Positions 42,717 through 51,578 of a DNA stretch of 61,986 bases are shown here, piece by piece. The notes under the pieces were generated by a model, which was not told the DNA's origin, made no database searches, and saw only the letters and a program-made list of their open reading frames with translations. The DNA is taken from assembly GCA_002449955.1 (NCBI GenBank), contig DJYD01000019.1, positions 1 through 61,986 on the forward strand. Reading direction: 5' to 3'. The stretch comes from Lachnospiraceae bacterium UBA6987 (GTDB taxonomy: Bacteria; Bacillota; Clostridia; Lachnospirales; Lachnospiraceae). How positions within the stretch are numbered: the stretch's first letter is position 1; each line of letters opens with the position of its first letter. Both the position numbers and the translations under genes were made by a program.

Positions 42717-44138
42717 ATGCAAGTGAATTCGAGTGCTTATCTCGCTTCTCAGAAGTCTCTGTACAAAAAGCTTCTGGACGCGTGTCTGGCGAGGTACAGC
42801 TACGCCTCTGTCCTGGCGGCGGATGTGGACGCAAAAGATTACAGCGTTTCCCGCGCCGGCATCAATCTGGCTGAAAATAACCGTTTCGGCAAGCGCGGTT
42901 TTGTCGTCCGCGTATACGAAGGAGAAGGCTATGCCGAATACAGCGGCAACGAGCTTTCCGAAGAAAAGATTCCCGACGTTCTGGCCGAGCTTGAGCGCAG
43001 CATCCGTAAGGCCGCAGAGCATTTTACCCGCTATCAGACGGCCGTCGCCAAAGATGAGCCGCTGCAGTTTGCGAAATCCACGGAATATGCCGTCGATCCG
43101 CACGAGTTGGGTGACGAAGCGATCCTGGACCGGCTGTCTGCCGTCCGCAAATCCGCTTTTGATAAGAAAGCCGATCTGATCGACTGCGCTGCCCGTTTCT
43201 CTTTCCAGTGCTACCATAAGCTCTTCCTCTCCCGGAACCGCGACCTGGAGCAAAACGTTCTCTGGACCGCTGCCGCGCTCAGCGTGACAGCCCGCCGCGG
43301 GGAAGAGATTAAAGACGCCTACGAGAGCATTTCCCTGCTCGGCGGCGCGGAGCTTCTTGACGAGCTTCCGGCCCATCTGGACAAGGCGATCGCCACGCTG
43401 GAAGATGTCCTGAAGAGCGAACCGCTCGTCCCCGGCATCTACGAATGTGTCTGCACGCCCGAGGTCACCGGGATGATCGTTCATGAAGCCTTCGGACACG
43501 GTGTGGAAATGGATATGTTCGTGAAGGACCGCGCGCTGGCCGCCTCCCACGTCGGCAAACCTGTGGCCAGCCCGCTGATCACCATGCGTGACGGTGCCGC
43601 CACTGGCTACGAAGACGTCGCCACCTTCTTCTTTGATGACGAAGGCAACACGGCGAAGGATACCCTGATCATTGATAAAGGGACCCTGGTCGGCGGTATC
43701 TGCGACGAAGTCAGTGCCGCGCGCCTGGGGGTTCAGCCCACTGGCAACGGCCGCCGCGAAGCCATCGACCACAAGGTCTATACCCGCATGACCAACACTT
43801 ATTTCCTGGAAGGAAATGACAAGGTTGAAGACATGATCGCTTCCGTAAAGGACGGTCTCCTGCTTGAGCAGCCGACCAGCGGCATGGAGGATCCCAAGAA
43901 CTGGGGTATTCAGTGCATGGTCAGCTTCGCCCGGGAAATCAAGGACGGCAAGCTTACCGGCCGCATTTTCTCACCGATCGTGCTGTCCGGTTACGTGCCG
44001 GATCTCCTGAAGTCCATCACCATGATCTCCGGCACCGTGGAGCACGCCGGCGGCGGCTACTGCGGCAAAGGCTGGAAGGAATGGGTCAAGGTCTCCGACG
44101 GCGGCCCTTACATCAAGGCCACCATTCGTCTGGGTTAA
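42717..44138 (+). CDS. tldD: TldD family metalloprotease
   Basis: A 473-residue protein. With PmbA/TldE it forms a heterodimeric protease that degrades small unfolded peptides, including modified peptide precursors. The metal site is HEAFGHGVEMD, with H256, E257 and H261, as in TldD. The end has the typical GxxxVxDGGPYIKATIRLG-like stretch. The ribosome site AGAAAGGA precedes the ATG at 42717. The pmbA gene begins 12 bp after its stop. Confidence 0.93.
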   Translation: MQVNSSAYLASQKSLYKKLLDACLARYSYASVLAADVDAKDYSVSRAGINLAENNRFGKRGFVVRVYEGEGYAEYSGNELSEEKIPDVLAELERSIRKAAEHFTRYQTAVAKDEPLQFAKSTEYAVDPHELGDEAILDRLSAVRKSAFDKKADLIDCAARFSFQCYHKLFLSRNRDLEQNVLWTAAALSVTARRGEEIKDAYESISLLGGAELLDELPAHLDKAIATLEDVLKSEPLVPGIYECVCTPEVTGMIVHEAFGHGVEMDMFVKDRALAASHVGKPVASPLITMRDGAATGYEDVATFFFDDEGNTAKDTLIIDKGTLVGGICDEVSAARLGVQPTGNGRREAIDHKVYTRMTNTYFLEGNDKVEDMIASVKDGLLLEQPTSGMEDPKNWGIQCMVSFAREIKDGKLTGRIFSPIVLSGYVPDLLKSITMISGTVEHAGGGYCGKGWKEWVKVSDGGPYIKATIRLG

Positions 44139-44150
44139 GGAGGAAAAGCC

Positions 44151-45425
44151 ATGTTTGAACGTATTGAAAAAGCCCTCAGTGCGGCCGGCGTCTCCGTCTG
44201 GAATATTGCGGCCTGCCATACCAAAACAGCCGAGCTGTACTTTATCAAAAAGAAACTGGATCTGCCCCGCTTCAATGATATCCTGCAGTATGAAGTCACC
44301 GTCTACCGTGACGCGGAGGAAAACGGCAAGAAGCTGCGCGGGCAGTCTGTGACCTACATCGTCCCCGGCATGACCGACGAAGAGATTAACCGCAAGATCG
44401 CTGACGCCTATTTTGCCGCGCAATTCGTCAAAAACCCCTTCTACGAGCTGCCGGACAAGGTCACGGCGGAGCATAAGGAATCGCCTTCGGATCTTAAGGA
44501 TCTTCCGCTCGAGGATATTGCGGAGAAATTTGCCGAAGCTGCGCTTGCCGCCGATGACGACGGCGCCGCTTTCCTGAACTCGATGGAGGTATTCATTTAC
44601 CGCAAGAACTACGAGATCAAGGCCTCGAACGGTCTGCATGTCTCCTATGATACCGACAGTGTATTCGGCGAATTCGTGACCCAGTGCAAGGAGCCGGAGG
44701 ACGTGGAGCAGTACCGTCAGTTCCGCTACGACAGCCTGGATGTGAAGGCCCTGTCTGAAAAGATCAAAGAGGGCCTGCGCGATGCGCGTCTGCGCGCCGC
44801 TGCAAAGGAGATGCCCGTTTCCGGCACCTACGATATCCTGGTCACCGGGGACAATATTCCCGAGCTCTTCGATTATTACATGATGCGTGCCAATGCTGCC
44901 ATCCTCGTTTCCGGCTATTCCACCTGGAAGCTCGGTGACAATATCCAGGGGGAAAACGAAGGTGGCGAACGCCTGGATCTGACGCTTGTCGCCGATGCGC
45001 CGTTCAACACGGAAGGCGTGCCCATGACTGACCGGAAGTTAGTGGAGGGCGGCTGCCTGAAGACCTATCACGGGGCGACGCGCTTCTGCCGTTACCTCGG
45101 GATCGAGCCCACCGGTAATTATCAGAAGTTCCGCGTGGACAACGGCAGCATGCCGCTTGAAAAGATGCGCAGAGACGGCGTGCTCGAAACCGTTTCCTTC
45201 TCCGATTTCCAGATGGATTTCTTTGATGGACACTTCGGCGGTGAGATGCGTCTCGCACTGCTTCATAAGGACGGTAAGGCCGTTCCGGTATGCGGCGGCT
45301 CCGTAAATGGCAGCATCCTCGACGTTCAGGGCAAACTCATTTTCTCCAAGGAACGCTACAAGAGCGGCTCCTATGAAGGCCCTTACGCCGTTCTGATTCC
45401 CGGCGTCCCGGTTGCGGGCGCCTGA
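44151..45425 (+). CDS. pmbA: PmbA/TldE family protein, TldD partner
   Basis: A 424-residue homologue of TldD that lacks the HExxxH metal motif. It shares the family end, with GSILDVQGKLIFSKERYKSG. In the known heterodimer this subunit shapes the cavity while TldD holds the metal. It follows tldD by 12 bp with AAGGAGG as ribosome site. A GC-rich hairpin lies between it and the next gene. Confidence 0.88.
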   Translation: MFERIEKALSAAGVSVWNIAACHTKTAELYFIKKKLDLPRFNDILQYEVTVYRDAEENGKKLRGQSVTYIVPGMTDEEINRKIADAYFAAQFVKNPFYELPDKVTAEHKESPSDLKDLPLEDIAEKFAEAALAADDDGAAFLNSMEVFIYRKNYEIKASNGLHVSYDTDSVFGEFVTQCKEPEDVEQYRQFRYDSLDVKALSEKIKEGLRDARLRAAAKEMPVSGTYDILVTGDNIPELFDYYMMRANAAILVSGYSTWKLGDNIQGENEGGERLDLTLVADAPFNTEGVPMTDRKLVEGGCLKTYHGATRFCRYLGIEPTGNYQKFRVDNGSMPLEKMRRDGVLETVSFSDFQMDFFDGHFGGEMRLALLHKDGKAVPVCGGSVNGSILDVQGKLIFSKERYKSGSYEGPYAVLIPGVPVAGA

Positions 45426-45479
45426 ACCTGATGATCCCGGGCGCCCCTCGTGGGCGCCCGAACCTTAAGCGGAGGCACT

Positions 45480-47105
45480 ATGTATGCATTTACCTGTCCG
45501 CATTGCGGCGCCGGCGTCAGCTATGATCTGACAAACGGAGCCGTAAACTGCGAGTTCTGCGACAGCGTGATCACGCCGGACGAGTACGAAGCCTATCTCG
45601 ACAAAAAAGGGCAATATCAGACAACGGAGCTAAGCTGCCCGCAGTGCGGCGCCCGCGTTTTAAGCTACGACAACACGATCGCCACCTTCTGCAGCTACTG
45701 CGGCTCCTCAGTCCTGTTCGACAGGCGCGTAAAGGAGGAGCAGAAGCCTGACGGCATCATTCCCTTTGCCTTCAAGCAGAAGGCTGCAGTGAACCGCTTT
45801 CGCGAGAAAACGGACCGCCTCCTGCTTGCCCCCGACTGGATGCACGAGGAAGGGCAGAAGAAGCTGACCGGCATCTACATGCCCTACTACGTCTATTCCG
45901 CGGGTGCGAGCGTGCCGATTTCTGTCAAAGGAGAAAAAAGACGGCATCTGGGCAGCCGGACCGAGGTCAGCGTCTATCAGGTCGACGGGACCCTGGAAAG
46001 CCGCTATGAAGGCAACCGCTTTGATGCGGCCGTCGCCTTCCCTGACGCCCTGAGCGAGTCGATCGACAGCTATGCCTGGACCAAAGCGGAGCCCTTCCGC
46101 CCCTCCTACGTTGCCGGCTTTTATGCGGACGGCAGCGACGTGGATCCCGGAGAATACGATCCGGTCATGGCGGGGCTCGTCAGCAACGACATCAATTCGA
46201 CCTCGGACGTCTCCTGCGAAGGCATGACGCTCAACTTAAACGGTTCCGTAAAGCCGGAAAATATATCCCTGGGCAGGCAGAAGGTCCTCATGCCGGTGTG
46301 GCTGCTGACGCACCGATCCGGAGACCGCATCTGCTATGCCGCCGTCAACGGGCAAAACGGCGATGTGGCTGCGGATATCCCGCTCGACCGCGGGAAATAC
46401 GTGAAGGTCAGCCTCATCGTCGCTGCGGTCATCGCGCTTGTCCTGGATCTGTTCCTGACGATCAAGCCGGTGCCCTTCCTCTGGATCTCCATGATCATCA
46501 CCGGGATTTTCGGGCTTCTGCTCGGCCGTCTCACGCAGGAAGTCTACGTGCGCGAAAACCACCTGGATGATATCGGGCGGATCGGCTATCAGAGCTTTGC
46601 AAGCGCTGTGAAAGGCCTGGGAAAGGGAAGAAAGAGTACCAAGGCAAAAGGCAATCTCTTTAACAGTGTCGTTGCCTGGGGCTTCCTGATCTTCTTCCTG
46701 TGGCCGAATCTTGCCGAGCTGTTCGAATCACTCTTCCCCGGTTCCTTCCTGGTGCAGTATGACGTGCTGTTCTGGGCCGTTATCATCTGCGCTGCTCTGT
46801 TCGGAACCCTCTCCGGACTGGTAAAGGCCCCCGCATCTTCCTCTTCACCCGGCCGCACGACGCGCTGGCAGTTCAGCAAATCGAAGGCTGCAACCTTTTC
46901 CGTGCTCTGGAAGATCTGGCTTGCCCTCGCGGGCGGCGCCGCCGTCCTCATCTCGGGCACCGTCGTGGATACCTGGTACTATGCGGCCGGCCTTATCAAC
47001 ATTCTCGTCTCGGTCTGGACAGCCTTTGATGTGCTGCATAAACAGAACATCCTGGCTTCGCGCGACATTCCGATCTTCACCATGAAGAGAGGAGGCGACG
47101 AATGA
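45480..47105 (+). CDS. Zinc-ribbon membrane protein
   Basis: A 541-residue protein. The N-terminus has two zinc ribbons: CPHCG and CEFCD (residues 6-27), then CPQCG and CSYCG (about 49-75), similar to TFIIB/replication-restart PriA-type ribbons. A beta-rich region of about 260 residues follows. The C-terminal half has several membrane helices (about 300-355, 405-460, 480-520). The start at 45480 has GCGGAGG 6 bp upstream. It overlaps the TPM gene (ATGA), so the two probably act together. The role is unknown; such proteins are often called zinc-ribbon or DNA-directed RNA polymerase subunit-like without evidence. Confidence 0.75.
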   Translation: MYAFTCPHCGAGVSYDLTNGAVNCEFCDSVITPDEYEAYLDKKGQYQTTELSCPQCGARVLSYDNTIATFCSYCGSSVLFDRRVKEEQKPDGIIPFAFKQKAAVNRFREKTDRLLLAPDWMHEEGQKKLTGIYMPYYVYSAGASVPISVKGEKRRHLGSRTEVSVYQVDGTLESRYEGNRFDAAVAFPDALSESIDSYAWTKAEPFRPSYVAGFYADGSDVDPGEYDPVMAGLVSNDINSTSDVSCEGMTLNLNGSVKPENISLGRQKVLMPVWLLTHRSGDRICYAAVNGQNGDVAADIPLDRGKYVKVSLIVAAVIALVLDLFLTIKPVPFLWISMIITGIFGLLLGRLTQEVYVRENHLDDIGRIGYQSFASAVKGLGKGRKSTKAKGNLFNSVVAWGFLIFFLWPNLAELFESLFPGSFLVQYDVLFWAVIICAALFGTLSGLVKAPASSSSPGRTTRWQFSKSKAATFSVLWKIWLALAGGAAVLISGTVVDTWYYAAGLINILVSVWTAFDVLHKQNILASRDIPIFTMKRGGDE

Positions 47106-47953
47106 GTACAAAGAAGAACAAGAAGAATGGCCTTATCCGGGCAATCCCGAACAGAACGCTGAACCTGCTGCTTGCCGCGGCCGTTTTGCTCATGCTGCTG
47201 CCGTTCGGGCGCGATCTTTTCCTCTTCATCAAAGAGCGGAATTCCCATGAAAGCATCAACACCGACGCCTCCCTGATCACGGTCATGGACGATGCCGACA
47301 TTCTGTCTGCGGATGAAACCGAGCAGCTGAAGGAGGCCATGCTGCCCGTGACGGCATACTTCCCCGTGGCCTTCGTCACCACGGATGATACCGGCGGCAC
47401 CTCGGCAGCGGCCTATTCGCTCAGGGTCTACAACAACCTGTTTGACTACGGGGGCGGCATCCTCTTCCTCATCGATTTTGACACCACGGACTCGGACGGA
47501 AGGCAGATCTATCTCCGCGCGACGGATCAAAGCTCAAAACTGAGCGTTTCCAAGTGCAACACCATCACCGACAACGTCTATACCTATGCCAGGGACGGGG
47601 AGTACTTCGAGTGCGCAAGGCAGACCTTCCTTCAGGCGTATGACGTCCTTGCCGACCGGGCGATCCCCGAGCCCATGAAGCACATGAGCAACCTGTTAAT
47701 CGCCGTATGTTTCGCGTTATATATCGTGTTCCGTATCGCAAACAGCCGTACCAAGATCAAGACGCCCGGCGAGATTTATCTCCTGGACAACAACGTCAGC
47801 AAGAAGATGGAGCTTAACGATTCCCGCGTCCGCTTAGTTAAGCGCTATACGGTGACCAATGCGTCCTCCGGCGGCGGAGGTGGCGGTGGCTTCTCCGGCG
47901 GAGGCGGAGGCGGCGGGGGCGGCGGCTCCCACGGCGGCGGCCACGGATTCTGA
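47102..47953 (+). CDS. TPM domain membrane protein with Gly-rich tail
   Basis: A 283-residue protein. The membrane helix is at about 20-40. An extracytoplasmic TPM (YgcG) domain follows (about 55-195, with DDADILSADETEQLKEAM and DYGGGILFLIDFD). A second helix lies at about 197-213 and a cytosolic stretch after it. The tail from about 255 is nearly all Gly with Ser and His (FSGGGGGGGGGGSHGGGHGF). TPM proteins have phosphatase-like folds and roles in membrane quality control. It is coupled to the zinc-ribbon gene by ATGA overlap. Confidence 0.85.
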   Translation: MSTKKNKKNGLIRAIPNRTLNLLLAAAVLLMLLPFGRDLFLFIKERNSHESINTDASLITVMDDADILSADETEQLKEAMLPVTAYFPVAFVTTDDTGGTSAAAYSLRVYNNLFDYGGGILFLIDFDTTDSDGRQIYLRATDQSSKLSVSKCNTITDNVYTYARDGEYFECARQTFLQAYDVLADRAIPEPMKHMSNLLIAVCFALYIVFRIANSRTKIKTPGEIYLLDNNVSKKMELNDSRVRLVKRYTVTNASSGGGGGGGFSGGGGGGGGGGSHGGGHGF

Positions 47954-47956
47954 GCG

Positions 47957-47992
47957 CAAAAAAAGAAGGGACTGTGTCTCTTCTTTTTTTGT
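47957..47992. terminator. Bidirectional terminator between the TPM gene and pepC
   Basis: Stem AAAAAAAGAAGGGA / TCTCTTCTTTTTTT flanked by poly-A and poly-T, placed between two convergent genes. Confidence 0.85.
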
Positions 47993-47997
47993 GTTCT

Positions 47998-49332
47998 TTA
48001 TGCCAGCGATCCCATCGGATCCCAGGGTTCGAGGAGAATGGGTTTTTCCGCGAAAGCCTTCAGGACTTCTTCGGGCAGATACTTCTTGTTGACCACGATC
48101 TGGTAGAGATATTCATCGAACCAGGCATCCGTCATCACATAGTAGCCGTCTTTTCCGGCGTCCTTGCCCCAGCTGTTCTCGACTCTCCAGCGGTTCGGCT
48201 TTCCATTTTCGTCCAGATTCACGCCCTGGAAGACCATGGCATGGGTCATCAGGCTGTGTCCGTATTCCAGACGCTCCGCCTTGTTCATGCCAAATGTCGT
48301 GTCAAAAAGGCTTCCTTTATCGAAGATCTCCATCGACATCAAGCCGCCGTCCCGGACGGACGATTTGCCCACGTCGCAGCCAAACCACACCGGCTCGCCG
48401 TCCTGCATCTGGCGGATCGCGGCCTTCTTCAGCTCATCCACAGGGAGATTGACGTATTTCACCTTGCGGCCCTCGATCACATTTCCGAGGAACTTCACGC
48501 TGTAGCTGTGATAATAGGGCTTGTCCTCCGTGGGAGCGTTGATGAGGCTGATGTATTCCGACAGGTCCATGTCCACATATTTGCGGAAGAATTCCTGCGG
48601 CGTGAGCCCGCAGTCGCGGATGAACTTGTCGTCCTTGTCCCGGACCTCCAGGTCCACGGTTTTCGGCGGCACGCCGAGGCACACACAAAGCATGCTGTAG
48701 ATCGTCTCCGTCATTTCATCCTTCATCTCGCGGAGCTTTTCCATGCCTGCGCCGGCCCCGTAGGCAGCACGCAGTCTGCAGGCGTCTTCACGGAGCTTTT
48801 CGGTCAGGGTGAAATTCATCTGCATGCTCTCGCTTGAAGAGAAGGTTTCCGGCATGCAGGCCTTCGGCACCACACCGTATTTGTCGATCAGGCTGCAGAT
48901 CATGTCCCACTGGCCGCCGTCCTGCACCGGTGCCATGAGCAGCCACTGCATCAGGCGTCCGCTCACCGGTTCATCCAGCGTTTTCAGGATGCTTTCCAGG
49001 AAATAGTTGGCTTTTTCCAGCTTGTCCCAGAACATCGTATAGGCCTGTGACAGCTCGAAATCCTTGAGATTCAGCTTCTGTATGATGCGGAAGCGCATGG
49101 TGTTTAACGCCGCGAACATCCAGCAGCGGCCGCTGCGTTTCTGGTTGGTGATGCCTTCCTGCGGCAGGGAAAGCGAAAAGGCATGCAGGTCCGTGCGGAA
49201 GGCCTCGGGGCGCTTCGCGCTCTCATTCACGCCGACAGCCGTGACGGCATCCATAGCCACCCGGTTGCCGCGGTCGGCCAGAAAGGCTTTTTCCTGCTTC
49301 TTCAGCCAGGTCTTCGTGATCTTCTCGCTCAT
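47998..49332 (-). CDS. pepC: Aminopeptidase C (bleomycin hydrolase family, C1B)
   Basis: A 444-residue papain-type cytosolic aminopeptidase. Catalytic residues: C70 in GRCWMFAALNTMR, His in HSLMTHAMVFQGV, Asn in WRVENSWG. The length matches bacterial PepC. It lies 54 bp downstream of the Xaa-Pro aminopeptidase gene with AAGGAG before the ATG, so it is the last gene of the glgC-glgD-arsR-pepP-pepC run. It ends at the bidirectional terminator. Confidence 0.93.
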   Translation of the reverse strand: MSEKITKTWLKKQEKAFLADRGNRVAMDAVTAVGVNESAKRPEAFRTDLHAFSLSLPQEGITNQKRSGRCWMFAALNTMRFRIIQKLNLKDFELSQAYTMFWDKLEKANYFLESILKTLDEPVSGRLMQWLLMAPVQDGGQWDMICSLIDKYGVVPKACMPETFSSSESMQMNFTLTEKLREDACRLRAAYGAGAGMEKLREMKDEMTETIYSMLCVCLGVPPKTVDLEVRDKDDKFIRDCGLTPQEFFRKYVDMDLSEYISLINAPTEDKPYYHSYSVKFLGNVIEGRKVKYVNLPVDELKKAAIRQMQDGEPVWFGCDVGKSSVRDGGLMSMEIFDKGSLFDTTFGMNKAERLEYGHSLMTHAMVFQGVNLDENGKPNRWRVENSWGKDAGKDGYYVMTDAWFDEYLYQIVVNKKYLPEEVLKAFAEKPILLEPWDPMGSLA

Positions 49333-49386
49333 CGTTATTCTCCTTTTTCATGGACCTCTCTCACCCCTTCGGGGCTCCGGAAGGCT

Positions 49387-51177
49387 TTACAGGGGACGGG
49401 TCACCTCATACAGCCAGGCCGCGACTTCAGACTTCAGATCGTCCTTCAGCGCCTGATAGACGTGTTCATGATAGGCGTTCACGGCTTCGATCTCAGGCCT
49501 TGTCATCTCGTCCTTGTTGACCGGTGTCAGGTCATAAGGGCAGAGCGTCAGGCTCTCAAACTTCAGATATTTGCCGTATTCGGATTCGCCGTCGGCCACG
49601 CACAGCAGTTCATTTTCGATGCGGATGCCGTATTCGTTGTCAATGTAGATGCCGGGCTCGTCGGTCGTGACCATGCCGGGCACGAAGGCAGGACGCAGGG
49701 CCTTGTTGTCCGGGATGGAGATGCGGAAGGCGTTCGGTCCCTCGTGCACGTTCAGGCAGAAGCCCACACCGTGGCCGGTCCCGTGGCGGTAATCGATGTG
49801 CTCATCCCACATCGGCTGACGGGCCAGCACATCCAGGTGGCAGCCGCAGATCCCCTCAGGGAAGATGACTGTTGCCAAGCGGATATGGCTGCGCAGGACA
49901 GCGGTATAGTGGTGACGTTCCGCTTCGGAAAGCGGTCCCATGGCCATGGTCCGGGTGATGTCTGTCGTTCCCTCCAGATACTGTCCGCCGGAGTCCACGA
50001 GGAACAAGCCCTTCTTTTTCAGCATGTCAAACTTCTCGGGCGTTGCGGCATAATGCGCCATCGCGGCATTCGGCCCCATCGCAGCGATCGTATCAAACGA
50101 CAGATCGAAGGCGCCCTGCTCGCGGCGGCAGTTTTCCAGATAGTCGGAGGCGTCGATCTCGCTTAACGATTCGATATCCGGATGATGCGCCAGCCAGTAC
50201 AGGAAGTTCACCATGGCCAGGCCATCCTTGTGGTGAGAAATGCGCAGCGCCTTCTGTTCCGTTTCATTTTTCACGCACTTCATCAGCGTGGTCGGGTTCG
50301 GCGCCGTGATCAGCTCCACGCCCTCCTTCACAGCTGATTTGACGTAAGAGCAGACGCCCATGCCGTCCACAAGCAGCTTCGTTCCGGCCGGAATATGCCG
50401 AATATCTTCCCAGACCGCCTCATAAGGTCTGAGGGTTACGCCGGCAGCTGCCACAGCTGCGCGCACATTCTCCGGCAGTGCTTCCTTCGTCACATACCAG
50501 GTCACGTTTTCCTCTGTCATCAGAACAAAGGAGAAGACGACCGGATTGCGGGGCACATCCGCACCGCGGACATTTAAAAGCCATCCGATATCGGAAAGGC
50601 CGGTAATCAGATGCATCGTGGCCCCCTGTTTTTTCATTTCATCCCGCACGCGTGCGATCTTGGACGCTGCAGACTCCCCGGTAATTTCTTCCGGAAGCAG
50701 GAAGGCTTCATGGAATTCCTGCGCCGGGCGGTCTTCCCAAAGCTCGCCCACCAGGTCACGGTCCGCCTTGACCTTCACCTGCTTTGCCTCCAGGGCCTTC
50801 TCCCAGGCCTGCGCCTGACCGAGCGGCACGATGCGCCCGTCAAAGCCGAGGGTCCCGCCTTCCGGCATTTCCTCTTTCAGGAAATCCTGCAGGGATTTGA
50901 CCCCGGGAAGGCCCACCTTATACAGATCGATGCCGGAGCCCTTAAGCTCACGCTCCGCCTGCAGGTGATAACGGCCGTCTGTCCAGAGACCGGCTTTGTC
51001 TGCCGTCACTGCCGCCACGCTGGATTCACCGGTAAAGCCGGTCAGGAAGGTCAGGGTATTGAAATAGGCACTGTAGTATTCCGAGCCGTGAAAATCGCCG
51101 CAGGTCACCACAAAAATGTCGATTCCCTCCTGCTTCATGTGCTCCCGCAGTACCTCTACCAGTTCTTTCTTCGTCAT
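49387..51177 (-). CDS. pepP: Xaa-Pro aminopeptidase (M24B)
   Basis: A 596-residue dimetal aminopeptidase. There are two N-terminal creatinase-like domains and a C-terminal pita-bread domain. Metal ligands are visible in DSGGQYLEGTTDITRT (two Asp), HGTGHGVGFCLNVHEGP (His), TTDEPGIY (Glu) and RIENELLC (Glu). The start at 51177 follows AGAGAGGAACGC; the upstream frame to 51246 crosses the arsR stop and has no ribosome site. ArsR gene ends 16 bp before it. Confidence 0.93.
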   Translation of the reverse strand: MTKKELVEVLREHMKQEGIDIFVVTCGDFHGSEYYSAYFNTLTFLTGFTGESSVAAVTADKAGLWTDGRYHLQAERELKGSGIDLYKVGLPGVKSLQDFLKEEMPEGGTLGFDGRIVPLGQAQAWEKALEAKQVKVKADRDLVGELWEDRPAQEFHEAFLLPEEITGESAASKIARVRDEMKKQGATMHLITGLSDIGWLLNVRGADVPRNPVVFSFVLMTEENVTWYVTKEALPENVRAAVAAAGVTLRPYEAVWEDIRHIPAGTKLLVDGMGVCSYVKSAVKEGVELITAPNPTTLMKCVKNETEQKALRISHHKDGLAMVNFLYWLAHHPDIESLSEIDASDYLENCRREQGAFDLSFDTIAAMGPNAAMAHYAATPEKFDMLKKKGLFLVDSGGQYLEGTTDITRTMAMGPLSEAERHHYTAVLRSHIRLATVIFPEGICGCHLDVLARQPMWDEHIDYRHGTGHGVGFCLNVHEGPNAFRISIPDNKALRPAFVPGMVTTDEPGIYIDNEYGIRIENELLCVADGESEYGKYLKFESLTLCPYDLTPVNKDEMTRPEIEAVNAYHEHVYQALKDDLKSEVAAWLYEVTRPL

Positions 51178-51193
51178 ATGCGTTCCTCTCTGT

Positions 51194-51568
51194 TCATTCA
51201 CAAATGTGTTCCATACCCATGCGCAGGATCGACGCGATGTGGTCATCCGCCAGGGAATAAAAAACGGTCTTGCCTTCCCGCCTGGTATGCACCAGATTCA
51301 TCTGCTTCAGAATGCGCAGCTGGTGTGAGATAGCCGGCTGTGTCATATTTAACAGCTGGGCAATATCACAAACGCAGGTTTCCGAGCACAGCAGCACATA
51401 CAGAATACGGATGCGGGTCGAGTCAGCAAAGACCTTAAAAAAGTCCGCGAGCGAATACAGATCGTCTTCTTCCGGCATAGCCGCAAGGACCTGTTTTACC
51501 AGGTCCTCGTGCACATGCAAATATCCGCAAAGCTCGATCGGTTCGCTTTTTTCGGGATAATAGCTCAT
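51194..51568 (-). CDS. ArsR/SmtB family metal sensor (CadC/CzrA-like)
   Basis: A 124-residue winged-helix repressor. The recognition helix is AQLLNMTQPAISHQLRILKQ. It keeps both classic metal sites: an alpha-3N site with Cys-x-Cys in SETCVCDIAQ plus an N-terminal Cys14 and His region (LCGYLHVHED), as in CadC, and an alpha-5 site in DDHIASILRMGMEHICE (Asp, His, His, Glu), as in SmtB/CzrA. It should release DNA on Zn, Cd or Pb. It lies 10 bp after glgD with GAGGAAGG upstream and 16 bp before pepP, in a metabolic operon, with no metal pump nearby. Confidence 0.88.
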   Translation of the reverse strand: MSYYPEKSEPIELCGYLHVHEDLVKQVLAAMPEEDDLYSLADFFKVFADSTRIRILYVLLCSETCVCDIAQLLNMTQPAISHQLRILKQMNLVHTRREGKTVFYSLADDHIASILRMGMEHICE

Positions 51569-51578
51569 ATTTCCTTCC

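Noticed and set aside
45438..45460. GC-rich hairpin CGGGCGCCC-CTCGT-GGGCGCCCG between pmbA and the zinc-ribbon gene as terminator
   Set aside because: No T run follows; it may slow polymerase or stabilise mRNA, but a Rho-independent terminator is not supported.
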